Origin: Closterium sp. NIES-65
Taxonomy: Eukaryota > Streptophyta > Zygnematophyceae > Desmidiales > Closteriaceae
Assembly: GCA_948144175.1 (NCBI GenBank)
Contig: CANXME010002068.1
Coordinates: 5,537,001 to 5,601,000 of the forward strand
DNA length: 64,000 nucleotides
Direction of reading: 5' to 3'
Each line of letters opens with the position of its first letter. Within the stretch, counting starts at the first letter, position 1. Positions 23,376-34,781 of this stretch are shown here, piece after piece. The position numbers and the translations under genes were made by a program. The notes beneath the pieces are model-generated. The model was not told the DNA's origin. It saw only the letters and a list, made by a program, of their open reading frames with translations, and searched no databases.

Positions 23376-23729
23376 GTCGGTGCGTTGGTCAGCCCGAATG
23401 GCATCACAGTGTACTCGAACGACCCGTACCTAGTCCTGGAAGTTGTTTTGGCGCAGTCCGATGGTTCGACCCTAATCTGATGGTAACTGTCAGAATATTA
23501 TAGCTTACTTATTTGTGTAGGCTATAGTGGGGTATCCCATAGGGGGTACAACCCAACTAGGGTTTCCTATTTGTACTCACTTCATTCATAGTCATTTCAT
23601 TCACGTTCCTTTCTCCACATGGAATCAGAGCAGGTCCCATCCTAGGGACTGTTCTTTAGGGCCCACCGAAGCGCGCCCGAGGCGCGCGCCTTTTTTTTAG
23701 CGACCCTCCGAGTCGCCCTTTTCCTTCGC
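23376..23729. repeat. 354-bp direct repeat, copy B
   Basis: Second copy of the Gypsy RT piece, GTAAC, Copia 5' LTR (23488-23619), primer site and leader. Unlike copy A, it continues into a complete Copia element, so it is the original context. Confidence 0.93.
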
Positions 23730-24673
23730 GGCCCCGCCGCCCTACTTCGCGGCCCGACCGCCGCCCTACTCGCGGCCCAGCCGCCGCCCTACCTTAACGG
23801 CCCACCCGCCGCCCTTGCTAGCGGCCCCGCCGTCCCGTCGCGGCCCCGCCACCCAGTCGCGGCCCCGCTACCCCTACGCGCGGCCCCGCCACTCCGTAGC
23901 GGCCCCGCCACCCCTTCGTGCGGCCCCGCTACCTCTTCGCGCGGCCCCGCCACTTCGTCGCGGCCCCGCCACCCCTTCGAGCGGCCCCGCCACTCAGTCG
24001 CGGCCCACCCACCGCCCTACCTGCGGCCGTCCCGCCGCCCTACCTGCGGCCTCCCCGCCGCCCTACCTGCGGCCATCCGCCGCCCTACCTGCGGCCGTCC
24101 CGCCGCCCTACCTGCGGCCTACCCGCCGCCCTACCTGCAGCTGTCCGCCGCCCTACCTGCGGCCAACCCGCCGCCCTACCTGCGGCCTACCCGCCGCCCT
24201 ACCTGCGGCCCGCCCGGCCGCCCTACCTACGCGGCCCAGCGGCAGCCGAGCCGCCGCGCCGCCCAAGAGCAGCCGAGCCGCCCAAGAGCCGCCGAGCCGC
24301 CCAGCAGCAGCCGAGCCGCCCAGCAGCAGCCGCGCCGCCCGGAGCAGCCGAGCCGCCCAGGAGCCGCCGAGCCGCCCAGCAGCAGCCGAGCCGCCCGGAG
24401 CCGCCGAGCCGCCCAGCAGCAGCCGAGCCGCCCGGAGCCGCCGTGCCGCCCAGCAGCCGCCGAGCCGCCCAGCAGCACCCGAGCCGCCCAGCAGCACCTG
24501 AGCCGCCCAGCAGCAGCCGAGCCGCCCGGGAGCCGAGACGCCCAGCAGCCTAGCGGCCGTGTCGCCAGAGGACCTTCCTCCCGAGCCGCCCGAATTGCCC
24601 TGCCCGGTGAGCAATGCACTGCTGTCACTGCGTACCCTTCCCCTACTGCTTGCACTGCTCCACTGTCGTCGTC
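23620..24673. repeat. GC-rich repetitive leader of Copia copy 3
   Basis: Primer site, then about 1 kb of GC-rich repeats: GCGGCCCCGCC units (23730-24000), CCGCCCTACCTGCGGCC units (24000-24230) and GAGCCGCCCAGCAGCAGCC units (24230-24550). No stop-free frame here resembles a known protein. It corresponds in position and style to the leader of copy 2. Confidence 0.8.
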
Positions 24674-27600
24674 ATGGCTACACCCAGTGTCCTCGCTTTT
24701 GACACTGAGGGTCGAGCCATTGACTTTGAGGTCTGGCTCGACGACCTGCAGCTGTTTTTACAGTGCGACAGGGCCGACGGTCTGTCTCTCTTTGACCTCA
24801 CCTCTGGCGCCGTCCCTGCCTCTGCTGCTGATGCTGACGCCACTGTTCGCTCTCAGTGAGCCACGCGCGATGCTGCTGCACGTCTTGCTGTGCGTCGCCA
24901 CCTGCCTACCGCTGAGCGCGCGCACTTTAGCCAGTACAAGAGTGCTCAGACCTTGTACGACGCTGTAGTTGCGCGCTACTCCTCCCCTGCCACTGCTGCA
25001 CTGAGCCGCCTCATGCTCCCCTTCCTCTTCCCTGACATTGCCGCCTTTCTTACTGTTGCTGATCTCATCACGCACCTCCGCACAAGTGACACTCGCTACC
25101 GCGCTGCGCTTCCTACTAACTTCTGCGCCAAGAACCCCCCCCCCATGTACATCACTCTCTACTTCTTAGTCACTCGCCTCCCTGACTCCCTTCGTGTAGT
25201 CCGGGACCACTTCCTCGCGGTCTGTCCCACCACCCTCACAGTCGACAGCCTCGAGAAGGCGCTCCTTGCAGTAGAGAAGAGCATAGTTGCTGTAGGAGCC
25301 TCTCGAGGTGACCCCCGCGCCCCCATCTTTGAGGGGTGTTCTCCTTCCCCTCTCCTGCCCTCTGTCGCCTCTGCCGCTGTGGCCGGCCTCGTTGGTCTTG
25401 AGTCGGTCGGTGCGGCGTCTGCCCCTAGCGGGAGACGCCGCTCTGGCAAGGGCAAGGGGGGCAAGGGAGCGGGTGGGACCAGTGGGGGCGGTGGCGGTGG
25501 AGGTGGAGGCGCCGGAGGGAGTCGGGGTGGCGGTGGAGGAGGTAGCGGGGGTGGGGGTGCTAGTGGCGGCAGTGGAGGCGGGAGTGGCGGCGGCGGTGGC
25601 GGTGGTAGCGGAGGTGGCGGAGGTGGCGGCGGTGGAGGCGGAGGCAGGGGCGGTGGAGGCGGAGGCGGGGGTGGCGGAGGTGGAGGTGGTCGGAGTGGAG
25701 CTTCGCAGCGGAGCGGCACTGGTGGCGGTCAGCGCCAGCAGCAGCAGCAGCAGCGTTCTCGCGACGTCCCCACCCCTCAGCAGCTCCGTGAGTGGTACAC
25801 GCAGCGTCAGCGCGGTGGGGGTTTTGGTCCCTGCACCTACGTTCTCCGCACTGGCGACCGCACTGAAGAGCAGTGTGGGGGTGCCCACCCCGCCCAGCGC
25901 TGCTTTGGCCGCCTGACGGACGCTTGGCGTCAGCAGTTCCCGGAGGCCGCGGAGATCCCCCGCTGGGGAGAGCTGTCTAGGGCTGGTGTAGCTATCTTTG
26001 ATCTTGATTTTGATGCTATCCTTGCTGCCATGTATGCTGTGACCATTAGTGATGAGGGTGACTGTTACCAGTGTTTCCAGCCCGACCCCGGCATTGGTAC
26101 TGCTGCTCCAGGTGCCGGTGAGGCTTCTGCTCTTGGTGCCAGTGCGTCTGTGCTCTCAGGTGTTGGTGAGGCTGCTCTCTCAGGTACTAGTGCGTCTGCG
26201 CTCTCAGGTACAGCGTCGACTTTGGCCTCCCACACCTTCACTCTTGACTCTAGAGCGTCTCGCTCTTTCTTTCGGGACCGCACCACACTCACGCCGCTTA
26301 GTCGGCCGGTTGCGGTTTCCCTGGCTGACCCCTCTGGGGGTCCTGTCCTGTCTCGCTTCTCCACAGTCCTCCCGTGTCCGGCTGCTCCCTCTGGCACCTT
26401 GTCTGGTCTCTACCTTCCCTCGTTCTCTACGAACTTGGTGAGTGGTGCTGACCTACAGGATGCGGGAGTCCACCAGTTCACCCCTGCTAGTCAGCGAGTG
26501 ACGCACTGCACAGAGGCTAGCACGAGTCATCACCTGGCCACGTTTACACGTCAGCCAGGGTCGAGCCTGTACACACTGACCACTGCTTCTCCTCCAGGTG
26601 CTGAGTCTGGTAGCGTCCCTTCGTCTGGTCAGGTGTTTGCTGCAGCGTCCAGGTCTGGTCCTGAGTCTGCCCCCTGTTCGTGTCGCCGTCTGTCTCACGA
26701 GACCCTCCTCTGGCACCACCGCCTTGGCCACCCCTCTCTGCTTCGGCTCAGAGGCATGGCCTCCCGTCTTCTTGATCTGGTCTCCCCCGGTCCCTCCCTC
26801 CCCTTCCTCAGGGCCTTGGCCCTGCCTGTGTCCCCTGTGTCGAGGGGCACCAGCGTGCTGCCCCTCACTCCTCCCAGTTTCCTCCGACAGAGGCTCCGTT
26901 GCAGACGCTTCACATGGACGTGTGGGGCCCTGCCCGCGTCCGTGGACTCGGTCACGAGCGCTACTTCCTGTTGGTGGTTGACGACTACTCGCGTTACACC
27001 ACAGTCTTCCCCTTGCGCAGCAAGGGTGATGTCACTGAGGTGCTGATCGACTGGATCCGCGCAGCTCGTGTCCAGCTCAGGCAGAGCTTTGGCTCGAACT
27101 TTCCTGTGTTGCGTCTGCACTCGGACAAAGGCGGAGAGTTCTTCTCTGCCCTTCTGCGTGCCTACTGTCGTGCGCGAGGCATCCGCCAGACCTTCACGCT
27201 TCCGGACTCCCCGCAGCAAAATGGGATTGCAGAGCGCCGCATTGGCATGGTCATGGACGTCGCTCGTACGTCCATGATGCATGCGGCTGCCCCCCATTTT
27301 CTGTGGCCGTTTGCGGTCAGGTACGCAGCGCATCAGATCAACCTCCACCCCAGGGTCTCCAGGCCGGAGACCTTCCCAGCCCTGCTGTGGACGGGGAAGG
27401 TTGGCGATGCGTCGGCGTTCCTGGGGCTCCCCCCCGACGCCCCCAGGTGGCAGTTCTACCACCCCACCTCTCGACGTGTTCTGTCCTCCCAGGACGTCAC
27501 GTTCGACGAGTCGGTACCCTACTACCGCCTCTTCCCCTACCGCACTCCGTCCCTCCCCCCACCCCCGCTCTTCTTGGTACCAGGTCCTCCCCCGGTAGAC

Positions 27601-30406
27601 CCCCTCCCCCCTCAAGGTCTTGCCCCTTCAGGTGTGTCCTAGGTAGACGCGGTCGAGCCTGTGGAGGTCACTGGTGACTCTAGTGCTGCTGCGGGAGCTA
27701 AGCCTGGGGGTGCTGGGACTGGAGGTGCTACGCCTGAGGGTGCTGAGTCTGGGGGTGCTGAGCCTGGGGGTGCGGAGTCTGGGGGTGCTGAGCCTGGGGG
27801 TGCTGAGCCTGGGGGTGCTGAGCCTGGGGGTGCTGAGCCTGGGGGTGCTGAGACTGGGGGTGCTCCGCCTGGAGGTGCTTCGTCTCGCCGAGAGCCACTC
27901 TCCCCACAGGAGTTGGGTGAGTGGTTTGCCCGGCGCTGGAGGCGTGCTGCTGGTGCTGGAGGTTCTTCGGCTGCAGAGGGTACTACTGCCGAGCGTCCCG
28001 GAGGTGCTCGTACTGTGGGTGCTGGAGCTGCTGGGTCCGAGGGTTCTCCTGGAGCTGGTGCTGCTGAGGGTGTTGGCGCTGAGACTGCCGCTAGCGGTCC
28101 GACTGGCAGTGCTCCTGGTGGTGCTGCTGGAGGTTCTGGAGCTACTGGAGGTGCTGCTGGAGGTGCTGCTGGAGCGGGTACTCCTGCTGGGGGTACAAGT
28201 GCTGTCCCTGCTGTTTCTGGAGTCGCCGCGCGGCCTCGACCGTACTTCGTTCCACTCCTGCAGCAGGTTCTTAGTCTTACACCTTCTCCTGGTCCTCCTC
28301 CTCCTCCTCCCTTAGAGGGTCCACAGCCTGTCTCGTCACATTCACAGCTACAGCCTGCCTCCCCTTTGCCTGCTCCTTCTCCCTACGCTGGTCCGACTGG
28401 AGGTCTTACTGAGCGTCGCGAGCCTGCGTCTCGTCCTGCGTCGCCTGTTCGTACCACGCGCGCTAGTGGTCGCGGTTCGCGTCAGCGTCTTCCTCCTGTC
28501 CCTGGCACGCACCGGATGTCTCTGCGTCCGTCTACTGCTCCCTTGCGTGCCCCTTTGCCTTCTCCTCCTGCTTCCTCTCTTCCTGCTCTTGCCGACCCGG
28601 AGTCGGACTCTCTTCGTGCTGCTAGTCCTACTGTCACGCGTCTTCTTGCTACTGCTGTCACTGACCCTTCTTTCGAGTCTTCTGCTGCGTCTGCCCTTGT
28701 CACTGAGCTCGTCGACTTTGCTGCGCGCTATCGTCTAGACTACGCTGCTAGTCTTGTCGCTGAGTCTGAGTCTGCCTGTCCTCCGTCCGTCGGGGGTGAG
28801 TGTGCCCTTGGCACGGACGTCCTTGAGGACAGGCAGGAGGAGTTCCAGTGTCTGGCCGCCGCTTAACCTCATCTCGCGTCTGTACTGCTAGCCCCTGAGG
28901 GAGACCCGGATGCACTAGACATCCTGACTCCGCGCTCTTACGCGGAGGCGATAGAGGGTCCCTACTCCTCTCAGTGGCAGGCAGCTATGGATGCAGAGAT
29001 GGCTTCCTGGAAGTCCACAGGCACCTACGTTGACGCTGTCCCCTCTCCTGGGGCGAACATCGTCAGTGGCATGTGGATCTTTAGGGTGAAGCGGCCGCCG
29101 GGTTCTCCGTCTGTCTTCAAGGCGCGTTACGTGGCTCGTGGCTTCAGTCAGCGGCAGGGGGTTGACTACTTTCAGACCTTCTCTCTCACCCCAAAGATGA
29201 CCACTCTTCGGGTACAGCTGCACGTTGCTGCTCACCGTGACTACGAGCTGCACCCTCTCGACTTCAGCACAGCGTCCAGTCTACGGTCTCCGCCAGGCGC
29301 CACGTGAGTGGCATGACACACTGAGGACTACGCTGGCGGCACTTGGGTTTGCTCCTTCTACTGCCGACCCGTCGCTGTTTCTGCGCACCGACACCTCTCT
29401 GCCGCCGTTCTACATCCTCGTGTACGTCGACGACTTGGTCTTTGCCACAGCTGACAGTGCTGGACTCGCCTACGTGAAGTCCGAGCTGCAGAAGAGACAC
29501 ACGTGCACTGACCTGGGTGAACTGCGCAGCTACCTTGGCTTGCAGATCACCTGGGACAGAGCACGCCGCACCATTACCCTGACTCAGTCACACATGGTGC
29601 AGCAGGTCCTTCAGCGCTTCGGCTTCACGTACTCCTCGCCTCAGGCCACTCCTCTGCCTACTCGCCACTCGCTCTCAGCTCTGCCTTCTGATGAGTCCGT
29701 AGAGTCGAGTGGCTCGTATGCAGAGCTTGTTGTCTGCCTCATGTACCTGATGACCTGCACACGACCTGACCTTGCATACCCTCTTAGCATTCTCGCACGC
29801 TATGTTGCTCCTGGGAGACACCGACCAGAGCACATGGCTGCAGCGAAGAGGGTGTTGCGCTACTTGTGCAGTACGTCGGGCATGGGGCTAGTGCTTGGAG
29901 GGCGCAGTCCGGTGGTCCTCACTGGGCACGCGGACGCTTCTTGGGCTGACGACCAGGCTACGCAGCGGTCGTCACAGGGTTACACCTTCAGCCCTGGTTC
30001 CGGCTCTGTTTCGTGGCGGGCTACCCGCTCGTCTTTTGTTCTCGGCTCCAGTTGTGAGGCTGAGATCTACGCCGGGGATATGGCTGCACAGGAGTTACGC
30101 TGGCTCACCTACCTGTTGACCGACCTTGGAGAGCCGCCTCGTTCTCCTCCAGTCCTGTACGTAGACAACAAGGCCATGCTGGCCTAGTGTCGAGAGCAGC
30201 GACTGGAGCACAGGACAAAGCACATTGCTCTCTGCTACTTTCTTGCTCGTGAGCTACAGCAGTGTGGACAGTTGCGACTTGCGTACGTGGCCTTTGAGGC
30301 CAACACTGCTGATGTCTTCACCAAGGCACTTGCGCCTTGTGATCATCAGCGTTGTTGCACGCAGGTGGGCCTTGTGCCTGTCTTGCCTCACTTGCTCACT
30401 TCTTGA
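24674..30406 (+). pseudogene. Copia copy 3 gag-pol, broken
   Basis: Gag begins at the ATG at 24674 with FEVWLDDLQLFLQC, followed after a TGA (24857-24859, Trp in the intact frame) by a helical gag domain, a roughly 100-residue Gly-rich tract (about 25470-25700), a PTPQQLREWY motif and a CTYVLRTG...C...H...C segment. Protease-like LDSRASRSFF and integrase follow. A frameshift near 26775 separates the integrase zinc end from its core. A deletion removes about 26 codons near 27421. Further stops lie at 27640-27642 (CAG to TAG), 28864-28866 and 30185-30187. About 90 bp of RT are missing near 29275, with a frame change. The RT motif YVDD (near 29423-29434) is intact, unlike in copies 1 and 2. The element could only move with help. 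Confidence 0.92.
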
Positions 30407-30755
30407 CCTTGCTTGTACCTTGACCTATATATACTCTTGCTCTTGCTTGCTTGACTCTTGTATATCTCTATATATGGTCTTGCATGTGAACTGGCCTTGT
30501 GGCCCTTGAACTTGTGCTCGGAATGTGTGGTGACTTTGTGATCCACCTTGAGCTTTGCTTTGTTTTGCTTGAGTGGTCTTTTGACCCCTTGCTCTCCCCC
30601 ACTTTGCCTATGGGGGTGTGTCAGAATATTATAGCTTACTTATTTGTGTAGGCTATAGTGGGGTATCCCATAGGGGGTACAATCCAACTAGGGTTTCCTA
30701 TTTGTACTCACTTCATTCATAGTTATTTCATTCACGTTCCTTTCTCCACAGTAAC

Positions 30756-31251
30756 CTCCCCATAAATCTATTTTCGAAAAAACCCGTGCTGTTCGCAGTT
30801 GGTCGATCAGTTCGTCGGCGCGGGGAATGGGGTACCGCGACTTGATTGTTACCCTGTTCAGTGGCCTGTAGTCGATACACTTGCGAAAACCCCCGTCTTT
30901 TTTCGGCATGAATAGTATCGGTGTGGCGAACGGTGACGAGCTCGGTCTGATGAATTTTTTCTCTAACAGGTAATCTAACTGCTTCCTTAGTTCGTCGAGC
31001 TCGGGCTGTGTCAGTCTGAACTGGCGCTGTATGGTTGGCTGTGCCCCCAGTTCTAATTCGATTCAGTGGTCATGTGCTCGCTGAGGTGGCAATCCTTTCG
31101 GTAAGTCGTCGGGGAAAATCCCGGGGTGTCGTTTCAACAGTTCCTGTAACTTCGGGCGGTACGGCTGCCAGCAGTCTCTTGAAATCACTCGGCTGCTCTG
31201 CTTCCTCCACTACTGCAATGTCTACTGAGTACACGTCAGCTCCAGCAGCGA
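30756..31251 (-). pseudogene. Gypsy reverse transcriptase, N-terminal part
   Basis: Continuation of the minus-strand Gypsy pol, with [16 protein letters not shown] and [13 protein letters not shown] typical of Ty3/Gypsy RT fingers. The frame stops at 31063-31065 (CGA to TGA) upstream of the motif. It is separated from the rest of the RT by the Copia insertions and from the protease by the small LTR element at 31257-32870. Confidence 0.88.
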
Positions 31252-31256
31252 CAGCC

Positions 31257-32870
31257 TGTCATAATGTTCTCATCTAGCCTGTAGTGGGGTGCTCTAAAGC
31301 GAGTACAACCCTGTTAGGGTTTGCTATTTGTATCCCCATTCTTGCTAGTCAAACCCTCTTCTTTCTTCTACTTTTAACATGCTATCAGAGCAGGTGGATC
31401 CCCTTGGATCGATCCTGTTGGTGGGTTACCACCACCTCGTTGCTTCCGCTGCAACTGCTATTGCTACTCTCTGTGCCGCACGCCCCGTGGCGTGCGGCAG
31501 TTTTTTCTTCCCGCCGTGCGCCCCGAGGCGCGCGGCGGTTTTCTGCCCGCCGTGCGCCCTGAGGCGCGCGGCGGTTCTCTGCCCGCTGTGCGCCTCGAGG
31601 CGCGCGGCGGGCTTCTGCCTCGTCGCTCGGCGCATCGCCCTCGGGAGGCGCTGCGACGGGCAACGGGGACCCGCGCGCCGGCCCGTCGACGCCCGTGCAC
31701 CGCTGCCCCGGCTCGTCGACACCTGTGCGCCGCTGCCCCGGCCCGTCGCCGCCCATGCGCCGCTGCCCCGGCCCTGCGCAGCTGCCCCGGCTCGTCGCAG
31801 CCCGTGCGCCGCCAGCCCCGGCCCGTCGCCGCCCGTGCGCCGCTGTCCCGGCCCCACGCCGCCCGTGCGCCGCCCGTCCCGGCCCCGGCCCCGCGTGCGA
31901 CCCCCCCTTTTCCCGTCGCCCGTTGCGGCTCCCTCGGGGGACCTGGGGGAGGGGGGCGAGCGCCCCCCCCCCCCCCCCCCCCCCTTTCTGCTGCCTGTCT
32001 TGGCGCCCTGGGCGGCCGCGCGTCGGTTCCCCCCCCCCCCCCCCCCTCCCCCTCCCCCGTTACCTCCCTACCCGCCATCCCGCCCTGCCTGAGTTAGGGT
32101 TTGGGGAGTGGCGAGTAGGGGGTGGCGAGTATGGGGGTGGCGGGTATGTGGTCTCCCCTGCTCCTCCTCCTCCTCCTCCTCCTCCGTCTCCCACTGCTGC
32201 AGCTGCCGCTGAGGGGGGTGGGTGTGTGGGAGTCGCTGGAGTCGTGCTAGGGGGTGGAGTGTGAGTGACCCTAGGGGTGCAGTAGGGGGTGTGTGCAAGG
32301 GGGGGTGAGACTGTTTGGGGAGCTGGATGAAGGATGCCGCTGTGTCGCTAGCAGCACCTGTAGTCCGGGGGCTTCGTCCGGTAGCTCAGTCGTAGCCAGC
32401 TGTGCTAGCCGCCCGTGGGTCCGTTGCTCGTCTGCCGCTACTTTAGCCGCGGGGCCAGTTACCCCTGTAGTCCGGGGGCTTCGTCCGGTAGCCGCTGTGC
32501 CAGTCTGCCTCCTATTGCCCGTGTGTCTGCAGCTTCATCCGTCGCCTCCTATCTCCTTTCCTCTCACTCTCGCCTCCTCCTCCTCACTTGCCCTTTGCGA
32601 TAGCCTCTAGCTTTGCTCATAATTCTTAACTTTAAACTATTGCTTCTTGAACTTGTGCTCAGAATGTGTGGTGACATTGTGATCCACCCTGAGCTTGTAC
32701 TGCTTTGCTTGCTCTGCTGATTACACCCCACTTTGGCTATGGGGGTGTGTCAGAATGTTCTCATCTAGCCTGTAGTGGGGTGCTCTAAAGCGAGTACAAC
32801 CCTGTTAGGGTTTGCTATTTGTATCCCCATTCTTGCTAGTCAAACCCTCTTCTTTCTTCTACTTTTAACA
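31257..32870 (+). mobile_element. Non-autonomous Copia-type LTR element NA2
   Basis: Almost identical 123-bp LTRs at 31257-31379 and 32748-32870, target duplication CAGCC (31252-31256 and 32871-32875), and primer site TGCTATCAGAGCAGG. The inside (1.37 kb) has no retroviral-type gene. It starts with CG-rich leader repeats, has a C homopolymer near 31965-31985 and a duplicated CCGGGGGCTTCGTCCGGTAG unit (near 32366 and 32474), and ends with a segment homologous to the 3' UTR of the full Copia copies up to the GGGGGTG tract. This marks it as a deletion derivative of that family. Confidence 0.93.
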
Positions 32871-32875
32871 CAGCC

Positions 32876-33498
32876 CGTTTCATTGTGATGGCGTTGACGT
32901 GTACCGTTGAAGACTCGAGCGACTGCCAGCGAGGTAGCTCGGCCCGGTTACCACTACTTCGCACGGTGCAGCTACCCGTCGTCCAGTCAATTCGCGGGTT
33001 ATACCGTCGCAGCCAATCACGTCCGAGTAAAATATCGTGCCCATCCAGTGTCGTCGCGAGCATTTCCTGTGTAAACTCGAAATTTCCCCCGCAGCGGACT
33101 TTGACTCTCTCGACCTATTCCCGTATGGCCAGTGACGTGCCGTCGACTAAGCGTGCGTCTATCTCCAGTAAGCAACGGCTAAGTGTCAGCTGTAGTTTTC
33201 GTGCGGTTGCGGTATTAACTAAACTGTGGCTTGCTCCTCCGTCGATAAAAATCTTCACTGCTGCTCCCTGTATTTTCCCGTGGATCAGTACTGGGCAATG
33301 CGTCGCTCTACCCTCCTTATTCGTCCGAGTCAGATCGATAGCATGAATCGGTAATGTGACTCGGTGAGGGTCGGTGGGGCTAGGCGAGCAGGCAGTCTCG
33401 CTAGTAGTTGGCCCGGTTCCTACTGACTGCTGGCGTTTCCCTGCCTCTGAGACTCCCTCCCCTGCTCTGCTCCGCGGCGCCTTAGCTCCTCTGGGCAT
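32876..33498 (-). pseudogene. Gypsy aspartic protease region
   Basis: Retropepsin-like segment with IFIDGGASHSLV (active-site Asp present, D-G-G-A form) and downstream DGHDILLGRDWLRRYNPRIDW, the usual C-terminal half of Gypsy proteases. A stop near 33113-33117 separates the two halves. It overlaps the end of gag (33420-33498) in another frame, which may reflect either a natural frameshift site or mutation. Confidence 0.8.
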
Positions 33499-34598
33499 TC
33501 GCTCTTGCGATGGCCCGGCCTATTGCAAGCAAAGCAGCGCCCCTTAAACGGCGCGGCAGCTGCATTCGTCGCAACAGCGTGTACAGTGGCGTGCTCGATC
33601 GGTCCCCGAGGACAATGTCCATAGTAGGACCCCAGTCTCGGACGGCGTAAAATGTCGATTTTCTCGGCGAGCGCGAGAATCTCGTTGAAGTTCGAGAGCC
33701 CACGTAGCATGATTTCGTGCGAGATGTCCGGCTTCAGTCCTCCGACGTAACGGTCCACCCGCTCTGCTTCGTGCATGTAGCCGACTTGCTCGCATAATGC
33801 GAGAAAACCACTCGTATAGTCTTGAACCGATCCGAGCGGCCGCCAAGTGCGCAATCTCTGACGCGCCGAAATAGAAGCCGCGATCGGCTCGAAGCGCGCC
33901 CGAAGCCCTGCGCACCACGCATCCCACGAGTTGTATTGGGCGGTCTCGCAGAATGAACTCCAGGTGATAGCTGGACCCGTGGGCCCTTCCTCTTGCGACG
34001 GTGGCTCGTAGGCGCGTGGCGACGTCACGATGACTCGCCACCAGTCCATGGCGGGGCCCCTCAGCAGCGAAACGGCGTACCAAAACTTCGCTGCGTCCGA
34101 CTCGACGCAATTCGCGTAGAAGAAGACGTTCATCGTGAAGACCCACGATTGAACCGTCGGACCTCCACGCTGGCTCGGGTCGAAGCAGGGCGGGCGTTGC
34201 GGCTTGAGTGGCATTGGTGCCATAATGGCCTGTTCGCCACTTGTCGCCGCGAACTCCACGTGCCGACGGGCTTCGCGAGGCTCCCGCGGGCTTGGTGCGA
34301 CCCTGTTTCCTCCCATGCCAAGCATCGGCTGGGCGGCGCCATCGCTGGCTGCGCCTGAGCGTTGTCCCGCGTTGTTGTTTTGTGTTGGTGTGCCGAACGA
34401 GATGACGATCGGCTCGTCTGATTGTGCAGATGCATTTGTCGATGCGTGTGGTGGCGCTGGAGTGTTCATCGTTGATTGCTGACGCGCGGAGTCACGTTCC
34501 GCCGTGAGCGTCGCAATTTCGAGCGCCGAATCTTCGAGTTGGTGCACCAGACGGCCGAGCTGCTCCTACGTCAATGTGGCGAGCGTGAATTCGGCCAT
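33420..34598 (-). pseudogene. Gypsy gag with CCHC zinc knuckle
   Basis: The presumed start ATG at 34598 is followed ten codons later by TAG (34566-34568); the frame is then open to 33420. The central part has the retrotransposon-gag helical domain (WSSFCETAQYNSWDAWCAGLR region, LRTWRPLGSVQDYTSGFLALC), and the C-terminus has a classical CFACNRPGHRKSEC knuckle. The N-terminal part has a short heptad-like coil. Confidence 0.88.
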
Positions 34599-34781
34599 GG
34601 CGGGGGTGTCGGGCGAGCTCAGCGAGAGCCTCGGTCGTCGCTGTGCGTGCTTACGAGAGAGCACTACGAGCGGCAGTGCTGTGTCGCTGAGAGATGTCTA
34701 CCCCCCCCCCAAAAATGAGATAGTGGGGAAGCGAAGGTGTGGGTGCGGTCCGAGAGGAGATCGTAGGCTCTGAATACCAAG

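Larger units (their letters stand above)
23488..30750 (+). mobile_element. Copia retrotransposon copy 3, structurally complete
   Basis: Two 132-bp LTRs (23488-23619 and 30619-30750) that differ at only two positions (both C to T), a 5-bp target duplication GTAAC (23483-23487 and 30751-30755), a primer site TGGAATCAGAGCAGG after the 5' LTR and a G-rich tract before the 3' LTR. It inserted into the RT of the Gypsy element. LTRs this short are at the low extreme for Copia. The coding region is broken in several places although the LTRs are nearly identical. Confidence 0.95.

Noticed and set aside
23815-24553. Long Pro/Ala/Arg open frames in the Copia 3 leader
   Set aside because: They arise from GC-rich repeats without stops, in several frames at once, upstream of the real gag start.
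25159-25916. Pro-rich and Leu/Val-rich frames overlapping the Copia 3 gag
   Set aside because: Shadows of the Gly-rich gag tract in other frames.
31379-32264. Arg/Pro/Ala frames inside NA2
   Set aside because: Low-complexity GC-rich leader sequence; no similarity to gag or pol, and frames overlap on both strands.
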